NCBI RefSeq assembly: GCF_021568285.1
Contig: NZ_JAKGTQ010000012.1
Location: 1 to 42,982 of the forward strand
Direction: 5' to 3'
Source of the DNA: Rheinheimera sp. UJ63
Lineage (GTDB): Bacteria; Pseudomonadota; Gammaproteobacteria; Enterobacterales; Alteromonadaceae
DNA length: 42,982 bases
A model generated the notes under the pieces. That model ran no database searches. It saw only the letters and a list, made by a program, of their open reading frames with translations, and was not told the DNA's origin. Below are positions 10,742-19,256 of the stretch, piece after piece; the first letter of the stretch is position 1, and every line of letters begins with the position of its first letter. The position numbers and the translations under genes were made by a program.

Positions 10742-12180
10742 TGAATGTAGTAGAACAAAACCTAATTAATGCCTCTGAGCTGAGCGCCCGCGATTTAGAA
10801 CAGACGCTGGGCTTTTTGTTTGCGCATCAGCTCGATTATGCCGATTTATACTTTCAATCTAGCGTGCATGAGTCGTGGGTATTAGAAGATGGCTTGGTAA
10901 AAGATGGCTCATTTAATATCGAGCGAGGCGTCGGAGTACGCGCTATTAGCGGCGAGAAAACCGGCTTTGCTTATGCCGATGCGATTAATAGCGATGCCCT
11001 AAAACAAGCGGCTACCGCCGCGCGCGGTATTGCGGCGCACGGTCAACAAGGCAGTGTTAAAGCCTTTAGCCGCACGGGCAATAGCCAAATTTATTTACCC
11101 TGCGAGCCCTTACAAAGCCTGAGCAACACCGACAAGGTCGCTTTATTGCATCAAGTTGAAGCCTTTATTCGTACCCTAGACAAGCGGGCTGAGCAAGTTA
11201 TGGTGAGCCTAACCGGCGTTTACGAAGAAATATTGGTTGCAGGCAGCGATGGTACCTATGCGACAGATATTCGCCCTTTAGTGCGCTTAAATTGCTCGGT
11301 GCTATTAGAAGAAAACGGTCGTCGCGAGCGCGGCAGCGCCGGTGGTGGCGCGAGAACGGATTATCACTACTTTAGTGAAGAAGTTGACGGTGCGGTGCGC
11401 TGGCAGCAGTTTGCTCGCGAAGCCGTGCGGATGGCACAAGTCAATTTAACCGCAGTTGATGCGCCTGCTGGCACCATGCCGGTAGTGCTCGGCTCTGGCT
11501 GGCCAGGGGTGTTGTTACATGAAGCGGTAGGCCATGGTTTAGAAGGTGATTTTAACCGTAAAGGCTCCTCGACGTTTAGTGGCCGTATTGGTGAACAAGT
11601 GGCGTCGAAGCACTGTACTATTGTCGATGATGGTACCCTGACGGGCCGTCGTGGTTCATTAAATATTGACGATGAAGGTACAGCAAGCCAATACAATGTC
11701 TTGATTGAAAACGGTATTCTGAAAGGCTACATTCAAGATAAGCATAACGCGATGTTAATGGGCGTGGCACCTACCGGTAACGGTCGTCGTGAGTCATTTG
11801 CGCACTTACCCATGCCACGGATGACCAACACTTACATGTTAGCGGGCGAATATAGCCCAGAAGAAATTATTAGCAGCGTGAAGAAGGGCATTTATGCGCC
11901 TAACTTTGGTGGCGGCCAAGTGGATATTACTTCGGGTAAATTCGTGTTTTCGGCTTCTGAAGCTTACTTAATTGAAGACGGTAAAATTACCACACCGATT
12001 AAAGGCGCGACTTTAATTGGTAATGGCCCAGAAGCGATGCAACATGTGTCTATGGTCGGCAATGATATGCGCTTAGACAGCGGTATCGGCGTCTGTGGTA
12101 AACAAGGTCAAAGTGTACCGGTTGGCGTAGGGCAGCCTACCTTGAAACTGGATGCGCTGACCGTTGGCGGCACTCAATAA
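10741..12180 (+). CDS. tldD: Metalloprotease TldD
   Basis: A 479-residue catalytic subunit of the TldD-TldE (PmbA) heterodimeric protease, which degrades unfolded peptides and matures microcin B17-type products. The zinc motif HEAVGH occupies 260-265 in [15 protein letters not shown], with the glycine-rich C-terminal half typical of the family. ATG overlaps the TAA of the amidase gene by one base. Its partner pmbA is about 4 kb downstream on the same strand. The 72 bp after the stop separate it from ilvE. Confidence 0.97.
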   Translation: MNVVEQNLINASELSARDLEQTLGFLFAHQLDYADLYFQSSVHESWVLEDGLVKDGSFNIERGVGVRAISGEKTGFAYADAINSDALKQAATAARGIAAHGQQGSVKAFSRTGNSQIYLPCEPLQSLSNTDKVALLHQVEAFIRTLDKRAEQVMVSLTGVYEEILVAGSDGTYATDIRPLVRLNCSVLLEENGRRERGSAGGGARTDYHYFSEEVDGAVRWQQFAREAVRMAQVNLTAVDAPAGTMPVVLGSGWPGVLLHEAVGHGLEGDFNRKGSSTFSGRIGEQVASKHCTIVDDGTLTGRRGSLNIDDEGTASQYNVLIENGILKGYIQDKHNAMLMGVAPTGNGRRESFAHLPMPRMTNTYMLAGEYSPEEIISSVKKGIYAPNFGGGQVDITSGKFVFSASEAYLIEDGKITTPIKGATLIGNGPEAMQHVSMVGNDMRLDSGIGVCGKQGQSVPVGVGQPTLKLDALTVGGTQ

Positions 12181-12252
12181 TTAAAAATAGATAGCGTTAA
12201 CCTCTGGATCTGTCGGCACAGGCCGGCATTACTACATACGCAGGAAAGAAAG

Positions 12253-13248
12253 ATGGCAGCATTTGGTACGGTATTCACCCCCGAGATGATTATCTCGCGT
12301 TATGAACAAAATCAGTGGAGCACACCAGCAATGGTGTCGAGTAATAGCATCAGTTTGCACCCTGGTGCACATGTGCTGCATTACGCTAGCACCTGTTTTG
12401 AAGGGCTAAAAGCGTTTCGTCACGCCGACGATTCTATTCATATTTTTCGGATGGATAAAAACGTGGCGCGCTTACAGCAAAGTAGTGCTTTGCTGGCGTT
12501 ACCTGCTTTTGACCCGGTCATGTTATCCAACATGATCACGGATATCGTGCGTCAATATGCGGCAGATGTGCCAAACCCGCCGGGCTCAATGTATATTCGT
12601 CCTACGCATATCGGTACCGAAGGCTCTATCGGTAAAGCCGCAGCACCCAGTTTAAATTCGATGCTGTATGTGCTGTTATCTCCGGTGGGTGATTATTTTG
12701 CCGGTGGCGCCAAGGCGCTAAGATTATTGCTAGAAGACGATGCCCGCTGTGCTAGCCATATGGGTATGGTAAAAAGTGGTGGTAATTATGCCAGCGCACT
12801 GCAGCCTATTATGAAAGCCCGTGCCGCAGTGCAAGCCGATCAGGTCTTGTTCTGCCCGAACGGCGATGTACAAGAAACCGGTGCTGCGAACTTCTTATTA
12901 ATTGATGGCAATGAAATTATTACTAAAGCACTGGATAGCTCGTTTTTGCACGGCATTACGCGCGACTCTATTTTAACGCTGGCGCGTGATCGCGGTATGA
13001 AAGTGTCTGAGCGTGAGTTAACGGTTGACGAGCTACTCGAGCGCGCAGTACGGCCCGGTGCCGAAGCGGCGTTATCGGGCACCGCGGCGGTATTAACTGC
13101 GGTAGGTACCTTAATCCATGAAAACAAAGAATATCAAGTTGGCGGCGGTGAGGCAGGGCAAACCACAGCGGCCTTGCGTCAGGCGCTAAATGATATTCAA
13201 TGGGGTAAGGCTGAAGATAAATTTGGTTGGTTGACGAAGGTCTGCTAA
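12253..13248 (+). CDS. ilvE: Branched-chain amino-acid aminotransferase
   Basis: A 331-residue class IV PLP aminotransferase that exchanges amino groups between glutamate and leucine, isoleucine or valine. PLP lysine is K174 in GMVKSGGNYASAL. STCFEGLKAFR (46-56) and QETGAANFLLI are the substrate and cofactor motifs of the branched-chain group, and the protein is longer at the N terminus than D-amino acid transferases. AGGAAAGAAAG before the ATG is the ribosome site. It appears monocistronic, ending at a hairpin at 13273. Confidence 0.88.
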   Translation: MAAFGTVFTPEMIISRYEQNQWSTPAMVSSNSISLHPGAHVLHYASTCFEGLKAFRHADDSIHIFRMDKNVARLQQSSALLALPAFDPVMLSNMITDIVRQYAADVPNPPGSMYIRPTHIGTEGSIGKAAAPSLNSMLYVLLSPVGDYFAGGAKALRLLLEDDARCASHMGMVKSGGNYASALQPIMKARAAVQADQVLFCPNGDVQETGAANFLLIDGNEIITKALDSSFLHGITRDSILTLARDRGMKVSERELTVDELLERAVRPGAEAALSGTAAVLTAVGTLIHENKEYQVGGGEAGQTTAALRQALNDIQWGKAEDKFGWLTKVC

Positions 13249-13272
13249 GCCCAGCAGTCATACGCTGATTAT

Positions 13273-13298
13273 TACGGCAGCTGCGGCTGCCGTATTTA
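13273..13298 (+). terminator. Hairpin after ilvE, probable terminator
   Basis: A 9-bp perfect stem, TACGGCAGC and GCTGCCGTA, with a TGCG loop, is followed by a short T-rich tail (TTTATT). The tail is weak for an intrinsic terminator, so partial read-through into the PH-domain genes is possible. Confidence 0.5.
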
Positions 13299-13381
13299 TT
13301 GCTACAAACAAAATGACTGGTGGCAGGGCGGTACGGGCTGCTATCATTCTGCTTACACCCCAATAACAGCCAGAGAACAAC

Positions 13382-13924
13382 ATGGATCAGCAGCCTTTTT
13401 ATAATCTTGTTTTATCTGACACCGATTTACCGGCGTTAGCGCAATTAAACTGGCAGCCCCTTTCCCCAAAATATAAACCGTTAATTGTGGCTTTAGAGCT
13501 CGGCTGGACAGCCTTGCTGACACTCGTGTGGCTGGTCTTGCTGTATCAACCGTTTTGGCCTGTCGATGAAGTCCATCAGCCGCTGTTGCTTTTTATAGGC
13601 TTGCTGATCAGTGGCCTGGGGCTGCTGCTGGCAACATGGGATCACTTCGCACTGCCAACATACGCTTATGCGTTACGCGAGCATGATCTGAGTTTTCAAC
13701 GCGGTTTATTTTTTCGTAAAAGCACTACGCAACCGTTATTGCGTATTCAGCATATCGAACTTAAGCAAGGGCCTTTAGATCGCTGGGCCAATTTAGCCAC
13801 GCTACAAGTATTTAGTGCGGGTGGCGCCATGCATACTTTTCAAATCCCCGGTTTGCCTGCTGATACCGCCCAACAAATTCGCCAGTTAATTTTGCAACAT
13901 AAGGATATGCAGCAACATGGCTGA
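13382..13924 (+). CDS. Membrane protein with bacterial PH domain (YdbS-like)
   Basis: 180 residues with two hydrophobic helices (about 33-55 and 68-86), followed by a bPH2 (DUF304) domain at about 95-175 with the LRIQHIELKQGPLDRWANLATLQ-type core. YdbS-like proteins pair with larger YdbT-like proteins; their biochemical role is unknown. The last 8 bp overlap the next gene, so the two are coupled. The start ATG follows GAGAACAAC. Confidence 0.8.
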   Translation: MDQQPFYNLVLSDTDLPALAQLNWQPLSPKYKPLIVALELGWTALLTLVWLVLLYQPFWPVDEVHQPLLLFIGLLISGLGLLLATWDHFALPTYAYALREHDLSFQRGLFFRKSTTQPLLRIQHIELKQGPLDRWANLATLQVFSAGGAMHTFQIPGLPADTAQQIRQLILQHKDMQQHG

Positions 13925-15503
13925 GCCGCACACCAGTGTCAGCGAAGCGACGCCGGCCCTAGATTCTTTATCGCAATGGCAGCGAGTATCGCCGATTGCG
14001 CTGTTGTACCTGGCGTTACGTTTATTTAAAGCGATTTTTGGTAACGTGAGCTACTTGGCCCCAGTGCTGATTGTGTTTTATCAAGGCATACAGCGCCAAC
14101 CTCGCGCCTTCTTGCTTGGCGTACTGGTGCTGCTGCTGTTACTGGTCGTGGTTGCCTTGTTGCGCTATTGGGCTTTTCGTTTTCGCATTATTGATGAAAC
14201 GGTGGAGATCCGTTCAGGCGTGCTGCGTAAAGCGCAGTTAAATTTACCCTTTAACCGCATTCAAAATGTGAGGTTACAACAACCGCTGTACTATCGGCCG
14301 ACAGGGCATTTATGTGTGCATTTAGATACGGCCGGATCCAAAGTGCAAGAAGCACAGCTAGCGGCGTTACCCGAACATTTGGCACAACAATTACAACACG
14401 CTATTTATGCTAAACGCCAAGCGTTAGCCTCTGCCGGACAGCCACTTGAGAGTATCGACGATATTGCCACACGTACTGAGCCTGCGGTAGCCGCTACTGA
14501 ACCAACAGAAACACTGCTCTGTCGTCGTGATATTGGCGATTTGGTGCTATACGGCATTAGTAATAACCGAGTGATTTTAGCGTTGGGTTTGTTAGCGCCT
14601 TTTTATCGCCCTTTAGTGGATATGCTAAATGAAAAGTTACCTGTATTGGGCTTAGATATTAGCGGTTGGTTTAACCCTGCCCAGCAATCCTGGTTTGGTG
14701 TGGGGTTAGCCGTATTAGCAACAGCGATGTTCTTTATGCTGCTGATCACGCTGGGTTCAATTGCTCTGTCGGTGATCAGCTATTATCAATTTCGCTTGTA
14801 CCGCACGCAGGACCGCTATATACGGCGCAGTGGTTTGTTTACCCGCCATGAGATCAGCATGACATTATCGCGTTTGCAGTGGGTAAAGTTACAACAAGAT
14901 TGGTTAGATAAACTGCTTGGGCGTTGTAATTTACATTATGAACAAATGTTTTCACCGCTGGAGGCCATGCAGCAAAATGCTGGCCACAGTAAAATTATGG
15001 TGCCAGCGCTTCATCCTGATGCTGCAGCGCAATTACTTTATGAAGCTTACCCACAACAACAATTAGCAAAAATGGCTTTAAAAGGGGTGAATTGGCGCTA
15101 TTTAATTCCGAGCGCTCTGTTTGTCAGTTTGCCGTTATTGGTGATCAGCTTGCTGCTGATACGCACCTCAGTATGGATTGGCAGTTTTGGCATGTTGCTA
15201 AGCGCTGTGGTGCAAATATTGCTGTGGTTACGTTGGCGTAAATTTGGTTATGCACTCGATACTGAGTTTTTGTATATCCGGCAGGGCGTGATTGGCGCTG
15301 ATTATTATTGTGTGCCACTACATAAGTTACAGCAACTGACCTTAAGCCAGCATTGGTTTATGCGCCGAGCGCAGCTGCAACATTTGCGGTGTGTGTATGC
15401 GGCTGGCGCATTGAATATTCCGTATATGCCGCAAGCGGATGCGCAAAAGTTGGCTGACTACGCCTTGTATCAAGCACAAGCCAGTGGCAAAGGCTGGATG
15501 TGA
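13917..15503 (+). CDS. Large membrane protein with multiple bPH2 domains (YdbT-like)
   Basis: 528 residues with repeated units of paired transmembrane helices plus bPH2 segments: RSGVLRKAQLNLPFNRIQNV around residue 100, RRSGLFTRHEISMTLSRLQWV around 305, and YIRQGVIGADYYCVPLHKLQ near 460. Three copies of the same 'short beta segment, then R-IQ' pattern are visible. This is the YdbT architecture. Together with the upstream 180-residue protein it presumably forms one membrane complex; no function is established. It ends convergently with darP only 34 bp away. Confidence 0.78.
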   Translation: MAEPHTSVSEATPALDSLSQWQRVSPIALLYLALRLFKAIFGNVSYLAPVLIVFYQGIQRQPRAFLLGVLVLLLLLVVVALLRYWAFRFRIIDETVEIRSGVLRKAQLNLPFNRIQNVRLQQPLYYRPTGHLCVHLDTAGSKVQEAQLAALPEHLAQQLQHAIYAKRQALASAGQPLESIDDIATRTEPAVAATEPTETLLCRRDIGDLVLYGISNNRVILALGLLAPFYRPLVDMLNEKLPVLGLDISGWFNPAQQSWFGVGLAVLATAMFFMLLITLGSIALSVISYYQFRLYRTQDRYIRRSGLFTRHEISMTLSRLQWVKLQQDWLDKLLGRCNLHYEQMFSPLEAMQQNAGHSKIMVPALHPDAAAQLLYEAYPQQQLAKMALKGVNWRYLIPSALFVSLPLLVISLLLIRTSVWIGSFGMLLSAVVQILLWLRWRKFGYALDTEFLYIRQGVIGADYYCVPLHKLQQLTLSQHWFMRRAQLQHLRCVYAAGALNIPYMPQADAQKLADYALYQAQASGKGWM

Positions 15504-15537
15504 GCCTTGGCACACATCCAGTGGTTTGATTAGGCGG

Positions 15538-16068
15538 TTATTCAGGCAGGATCAACGGTCGGATCAGCTGAAACAGCTCACGGAAAGCCTTCGGGGGTTG
15601 TTCTTTCTCTGCTTCACGTTTGGCGTTACGGATCAGTTGTCGTAATTGCTGCACGTCTACCTCAGGGTAATCTGCAATAAACGCCGTTACGGCATCGCTA
15701 TCGGCTAGTAAGCGATCGCGCCACGTTTCTACTTTATGAAACTGCTTGGTTGCCGCGCGATTGGTGTTACGGATCAGCGCTAGCGCCTGTTCAATCGGCT
15801 CTAAATCGCGATCACGCATTAACCGGCCAATAAACTGTAAATGGCGGCGTAACGCTTCGCGTTTTTTCGCCAGTCTATCGGCTAATTCTAGTGCGTCTTT
15901 TAATTCGTCATCCAGCGGCACCTTAGCGCGTAATGCTGGGCCAAGAGCCAGTAGCTCTTCACCTAGCTCCTGCATGGCTAGCATTTCTCGTTTAATCTGG
16001 CTTTTACTGATGTGATCCGGTTGTTCCAGCCATTTGCTGTCACCGTATTTAAATTCTGTATCTGTCAT
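15538..16068 (-). CDS. darP: DarP/YjgA, ribosome biogenesis factor
   Basis: A 176-residue charged, helical protein matching YjgA, now DarP (dual-action ribosomal maturation protein), which associates with 50S precursors. Typical segments are KSQIKREMLAMQELGEELL near the N terminus, LKDALELADRLAKKREALRRHLQFIGRLMR in the middle and the C-terminal FRELFQLIRPLI. It lies divergent from pmbA, the same pairing as in E. coli. ATG at 16068. Confidence 0.93.
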   Translation of the reverse strand: MTDTEFKYGDSKWLEQPDHISKSQIKREMLAMQELGEELLALGPALRAKVPLDDELKDALELADRLAKKREALRRHLQFIGRLMRDRDLEPIEQALALIRNTNRAATKQFHKVETWRDRLLADSDAVTAFIADYPEVDVQQLRQLIRNAKREAEKEQPPKAFRELFQLIRPLILPE

Positions 16069-16186
16069 GGCTCTAAGTTCTATAAAAATAATTACACCTA
16101 GTATATCACTAAACTCGGCAGAGCAGGCAGCAGCCTTTGTCTGACTATGATAAGCTTAGCCTATTGATTTAGAGGTAAGAGTAACT

Positions 16187-17530
16187 ATGCAGCAACAATC
16201 AGAAATTCAACGGGAAATTGCCGAAGTAAAAGAAGCCGTTAGTCAGGTGTTAGCCCATGCCAAACGCTTAGGTGCCAGTAGTGCTGAAGCGTCAATGAGC
16301 CGTACTCGTGGTTTAAGTGTCGAAACTCGACACGGTGAAGTGGAAACGGTTGAATTTAACCAAGACGGTGGTTTAGGTATTAGCCTGTATTTTGGCCAGC
16401 GTAAAGGTTCTGCCTCTACTGCCGATCTTAGCCCGCAAGCGCTAGAGAGTGCAGTTGCTGCCGCAGCAGATATTGCTCGATACACCTCAGAAGATCCGCA
16501 TGCTGGCGTAGCGGAGGCGGCATGGTTAGAGTTTACCCCACCAGAGTTAGATTTATATTACCCCGACAGCATTGATACTGAACAGGCCATTGCGCTGTGT
16601 GCTGGCGCAGAAGACGCTGCCTTTTCGGCGGATAACCGTATTACCAATTCAGAAGGTGCGTCGTTTTCAACACACCAAGGTTTAAAAGTGTATGGCAACA
16701 GTCATGGCCAAATTGTCGGTTATCCTAGCTCTCGGCACAGTTTTAGCTGCGTAGTGATTGGTGAGCAAGACGACGATATGCAGCGCGATTATAGCTTTAC
16801 TGTGGCACGGCGCTATGCTGACTTGTTAGATCCCAAACAAATTGGCCGCGAAGCCGCCTTAGAAACCGTCGCGCGTTTAAATGCACGTAAGATCCCGACG
16901 CAAAAAGTCCCGGTGATATTTCGGGCAGACATTGCCAGCAGTTTGTTTGGGCATTTAGTGTCTGCCATCAGCGGGGGCAGTATTTATCGTAAATCGAGTT
17001 TCTTACTGAATAAAGTTGGCCAGCCCATTATGGCGCCGCACCTGACGATATTAGAGCAACCGCACCTGAAGCTGGCGCTGGCTTCTAGCCCCTTTGATGC
17101 AGAAGGTGTTAAAACGCGTGATTTAGCGGTAATCGAAAATGGCGTGTTAAACACCTACCTGACCACCAGCTACTCCGCGCGTAAATTAAACATGGCCAGC
17201 ACCGGGCATGCCGGTGGTATTCATAACTGGTTGATTAACCATGGTGATGCCGATTTAGCCGGTTTGTGTAAGCAGATGGGCAAAGGCTTACTCGTGACCG
17301 AGCTGATGGGGCAAGGCGTAAACACGGTAACCGGTGATTACTCTCGTGGCGCTAGCGGTTTCTGGGTTGAGCATGGTGAAATTCAGTTCCCTGTAGCAGA
17401 AGTGACCATCGCGGGTAATTTGGCTGATATGTTTATGAATATTGCAGCTGTGGCTAATGACGTTGATCGGCGCGGTGGCGTACTCACCGGTTCGGTCTTA
17501 ATCAGTCAAATGCAGGTGGCCGGCAGCTAA
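16187..17530 (+). CDS. pmbA: Metalloprotease subunit PmbA/TldE
   Basis: A 447-residue partner of TldD. It has the same U62 fold but no HExxH, as expected for the non-catalytic subunit. Family segments include SYSARKLNMASTGHAGG and the C-terminal EVTIAGNLADMFMNIAAVAND. GAGGTAAGAG precedes the ATG. It is divergent from darP. With tldD in the same window, both subunits are encoded but in separate units. Confidence 0.96.
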   Translation: MQQQSEIQREIAEVKEAVSQVLAHAKRLGASSAEASMSRTRGLSVETRHGEVETVEFNQDGGLGISLYFGQRKGSASTADLSPQALESAVAAAADIARYTSEDPHAGVAEAAWLEFTPPELDLYYPDSIDTEQAIALCAGAEDAAFSADNRITNSEGASFSTHQGLKVYGNSHGQIVGYPSSRHSFSCVVIGEQDDDMQRDYSFTVARRYADLLDPKQIGREAALETVARLNARKIPTQKVPVIFRADIASSLFGHLVSAISGGSIYRKSSFLLNKVGQPIMAPHLTILEQPHLKLALASSPFDAEGVKTRDLAVIENGVLNTYLTTSYSARKLNMASTGHAGGIHNWLINHGDADLAGLCKQMGKGLLVTELMGQGVNTVTGDYSRGASGFWVEHGEIQFPVAEVTIAGNLADMFMNIAAVANDVDRRGGVLTGSVLISQMQVAGS

Positions 17531-17572
17531 ATAGCACTTTGCCTGGATTAATTATAGGTAAACGAGACTTAT

Positions 17573-17607
17573 GTCTAAGTGGCAACACTTAGACAACTCA
17601 CTACAAT
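17573..17607 (+). promoter_or_regulatory. Promoter with overlapping palindromic operator upstream of the CoA-transferase gene
   Basis: A perfect 9-bp inverted repeat, GTCTAAGTG (17573-17581) and CACTTAGAC (17586-17594), with a 4-bp spacer covers a possible -35 (GTGGCA, 17579-17584). A -10-like TACAAT (17602-17607) lies 17 bp further on. There is no T-run after the repeat, so it does not look like the pmbA terminator. A dimeric regulator site that controls the downstream gene is the simplest reading; the regulator is unknown. Confidence 0.45.
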
Positions 17608-17635
17608 AGCGCCTCTTTTTCAGTAGGGGCAGACA

Positions 17636-19126
17636 ATGCAGTTAGAACGGATCCGGTTAAGCAGCTTGCATCAGAAAGTGATGTCAGCAGAAGAAGCGTG
17701 TGAATTTATTCAAGATGGGATGACCGTGGGGATGAGCGGTTTTACCCGCGCGGGTGAAGCCAAAGCCGTACCCAGAGCGTTAGTAGAGCGTGTACGTCAA
17801 AGCCCAATTAAAATCAATCTGATGACGGGTGCGTCACTGGGTAATGACCTTGATAAAGCGCTTACTGAAGCCGGTTTGTTGGCGCGTCGTATGCCTTTTC
17901 AAGTGGATAACACGTTAAGAAAAGCCATCAATAACGGTCAGGTCATGTTTATTGACCAGCATTTATCTGAAACTGTAGAGCAGCTGCGCAACCACCAATT
18001 AAAATTACCCGACATTGCGGTGATTGAAGCCGTGGCGATTACTGAGCAAGGCCATATAGTGCCTACAACGTCTGTGGGTAACTCGGCCAGTTTTGCTATT
18101 TTCGCCAAGCAAGTGATTATTGAAATCAATACGCTACATTTACCTGAGCTTGAAGGCCTGCACGATATCTACATTCCAAGTTATCGGCCAAGTCGTTTAC
18201 CACTGCCCTTAGTGAAAGTGGACGATCGCATTGGTAGCACCGCCATCCCAATCGATCCGGCAAAAATTGTGGGTATCGTTTTTACTAATCAAGCCGACTC
18301 CTTCTCTACGGTCTCTGCACCAGATGCCGACACAGATAGCATTGCTAGCCACCTGGTCAGCTTTTTCCGTGAAGAAGTGAAGCAAGGCCGCCTAGCTAAG
18401 AATTTATCACCATTACAAGCCGGTATAGGTAACATTGCCAATGCGGTAATGATGGGCTTATTGAATTCTGAATTTACCGATATGACCATGTACTCGGAAG
18501 TATTACAGGATTCTACTTTTGAATTAATTGACGCCGGTAAACTGAAGTTTGCTTCAGGCAGTTCAATTACGTTATCAGAGCCTTGTTATGCTCGCGTATT
18601 TGGTGATTTAGCCAAGTACAAAGACAAGTTGGTGTTACGGCCACAAGAAATTTCTAACCACCCTGAAATCGTCCGTCGGTTAGGTATTATTGCGGTAAAT
18701 ACAGCGCTCGAGTTTGATATTTACGGCAATGTTAACTCTACGCACGTATGCGGTACGCGTATGATGAATGGTATTGGTGGTTCTGGCGACTTCGCACGTA
18801 ATGCGCATTACGCCATTTTTGTCACCAAATCGATTGCGAAGAACGGCAATATCTCTAGCGTCGTCCCTATGGTTAGCCATGTTGATCACACTGAACACGA
18901 TGTGGATATTCTGGTTACCGAGCAAGGCTTAGCCGATTTACGTGGTTTGGCACCACGTGAGCGGGCAGTACAAATTATCAATAATTGTGTGCATCCAGAT
19001 TATCGTGCGCAGATGTTAGATTACTTTGAGCGAGCTTGCGAAAGAGGCGGCCATACACCGCATCTGATGGACGAAGCATTTAGCTGGCATGTGCGCCTTG
19101 AGCAAACAGGCAGCATGAAAGGCTAA
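17636..19126 (+). CDS. Acetyl-CoA hydrolase/succinate CoA-transferase family protein
   Basis: A 496-residue class I CoA-transferase of the Cat1/ScpC/AarC/Ach1 group. These move CoA between acetyl-, propionyl- or succinyl-CoA and a free acid, or hydrolyse acetyl-CoA. The N-terminal GMTVGMSGFTRAGEAK (28-43) binds CoA. The catalytic glutamate is probably E288 in MYSEVLQDS. GIGGSGDFARNA and VTEQGLADLRGLAPRERA are C-terminal family motifs. Substrate preference cannot be decided here. It is a single gene with a palindrome-bearing promoter and a strong terminator. Confidence 0.88.
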   Translation: MQLERIRLSSLHQKVMSAEEACEFIQDGMTVGMSGFTRAGEAKAVPRALVERVRQSPIKINLMTGASLGNDLDKALTEAGLLARRMPFQVDNTLRKAINNGQVMFIDQHLSETVEQLRNHQLKLPDIAVIEAVAITEQGHIVPTTSVGNSASFAIFAKQVIIEINTLHLPELEGLHDIYIPSYRPSRLPLPLVKVDDRIGSTAIPIDPAKIVGIVFTNQADSFSTVSAPDADTDSIASHLVSFFREEVKQGRLAKNLSPLQAGIGNIANAVMMGLLNSEFTDMTMYSEVLQDSTFELIDAGKLKFASGSSITLSEPCYARVFGDLAKYKDKLVLRPQEISNHPEIVRRLGIIAVNTALEFDIYGNVNSTHVCGTRMMNGIGGSGDFARNAHYAIFVTKSIAKNGNISSVVPMVSHVDHTEHDVDILVTEQGLADLRGLAPRERAVQIINNCVHPDYRAQMLDYFERACERGGHTPHLMDEAFSWHVRLEQTGSMKG

Positions 19127-19148
19127 GTTAGCCGTGAGCCGCAAATAA

Positions 19149-19180
19149 AAAGCCCCGCATTTTGCGGGGCTTTGGTTTTT
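19149..19180 (+). terminator. Intrinsic terminator after the CoA-transferase gene
   Basis: A 7-bp G/C stem (GCCCCGC and GCGGGGC), extended by AAA/TTT, has a 5-nt loop and is followed by TTTGGTTTTT. The flanking A-run and T-run let it work in both directions, so it may also end the convergent peptidase transcript. Confidence 0.85.
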
Positions 19181-19256
19181 GTACGCACTGGCGAAGTTTA
19201 ATGCCAAACCTGTAAATACAAAATGTACACCGGCTTAGCAGTAATTAGCCTGCAAC

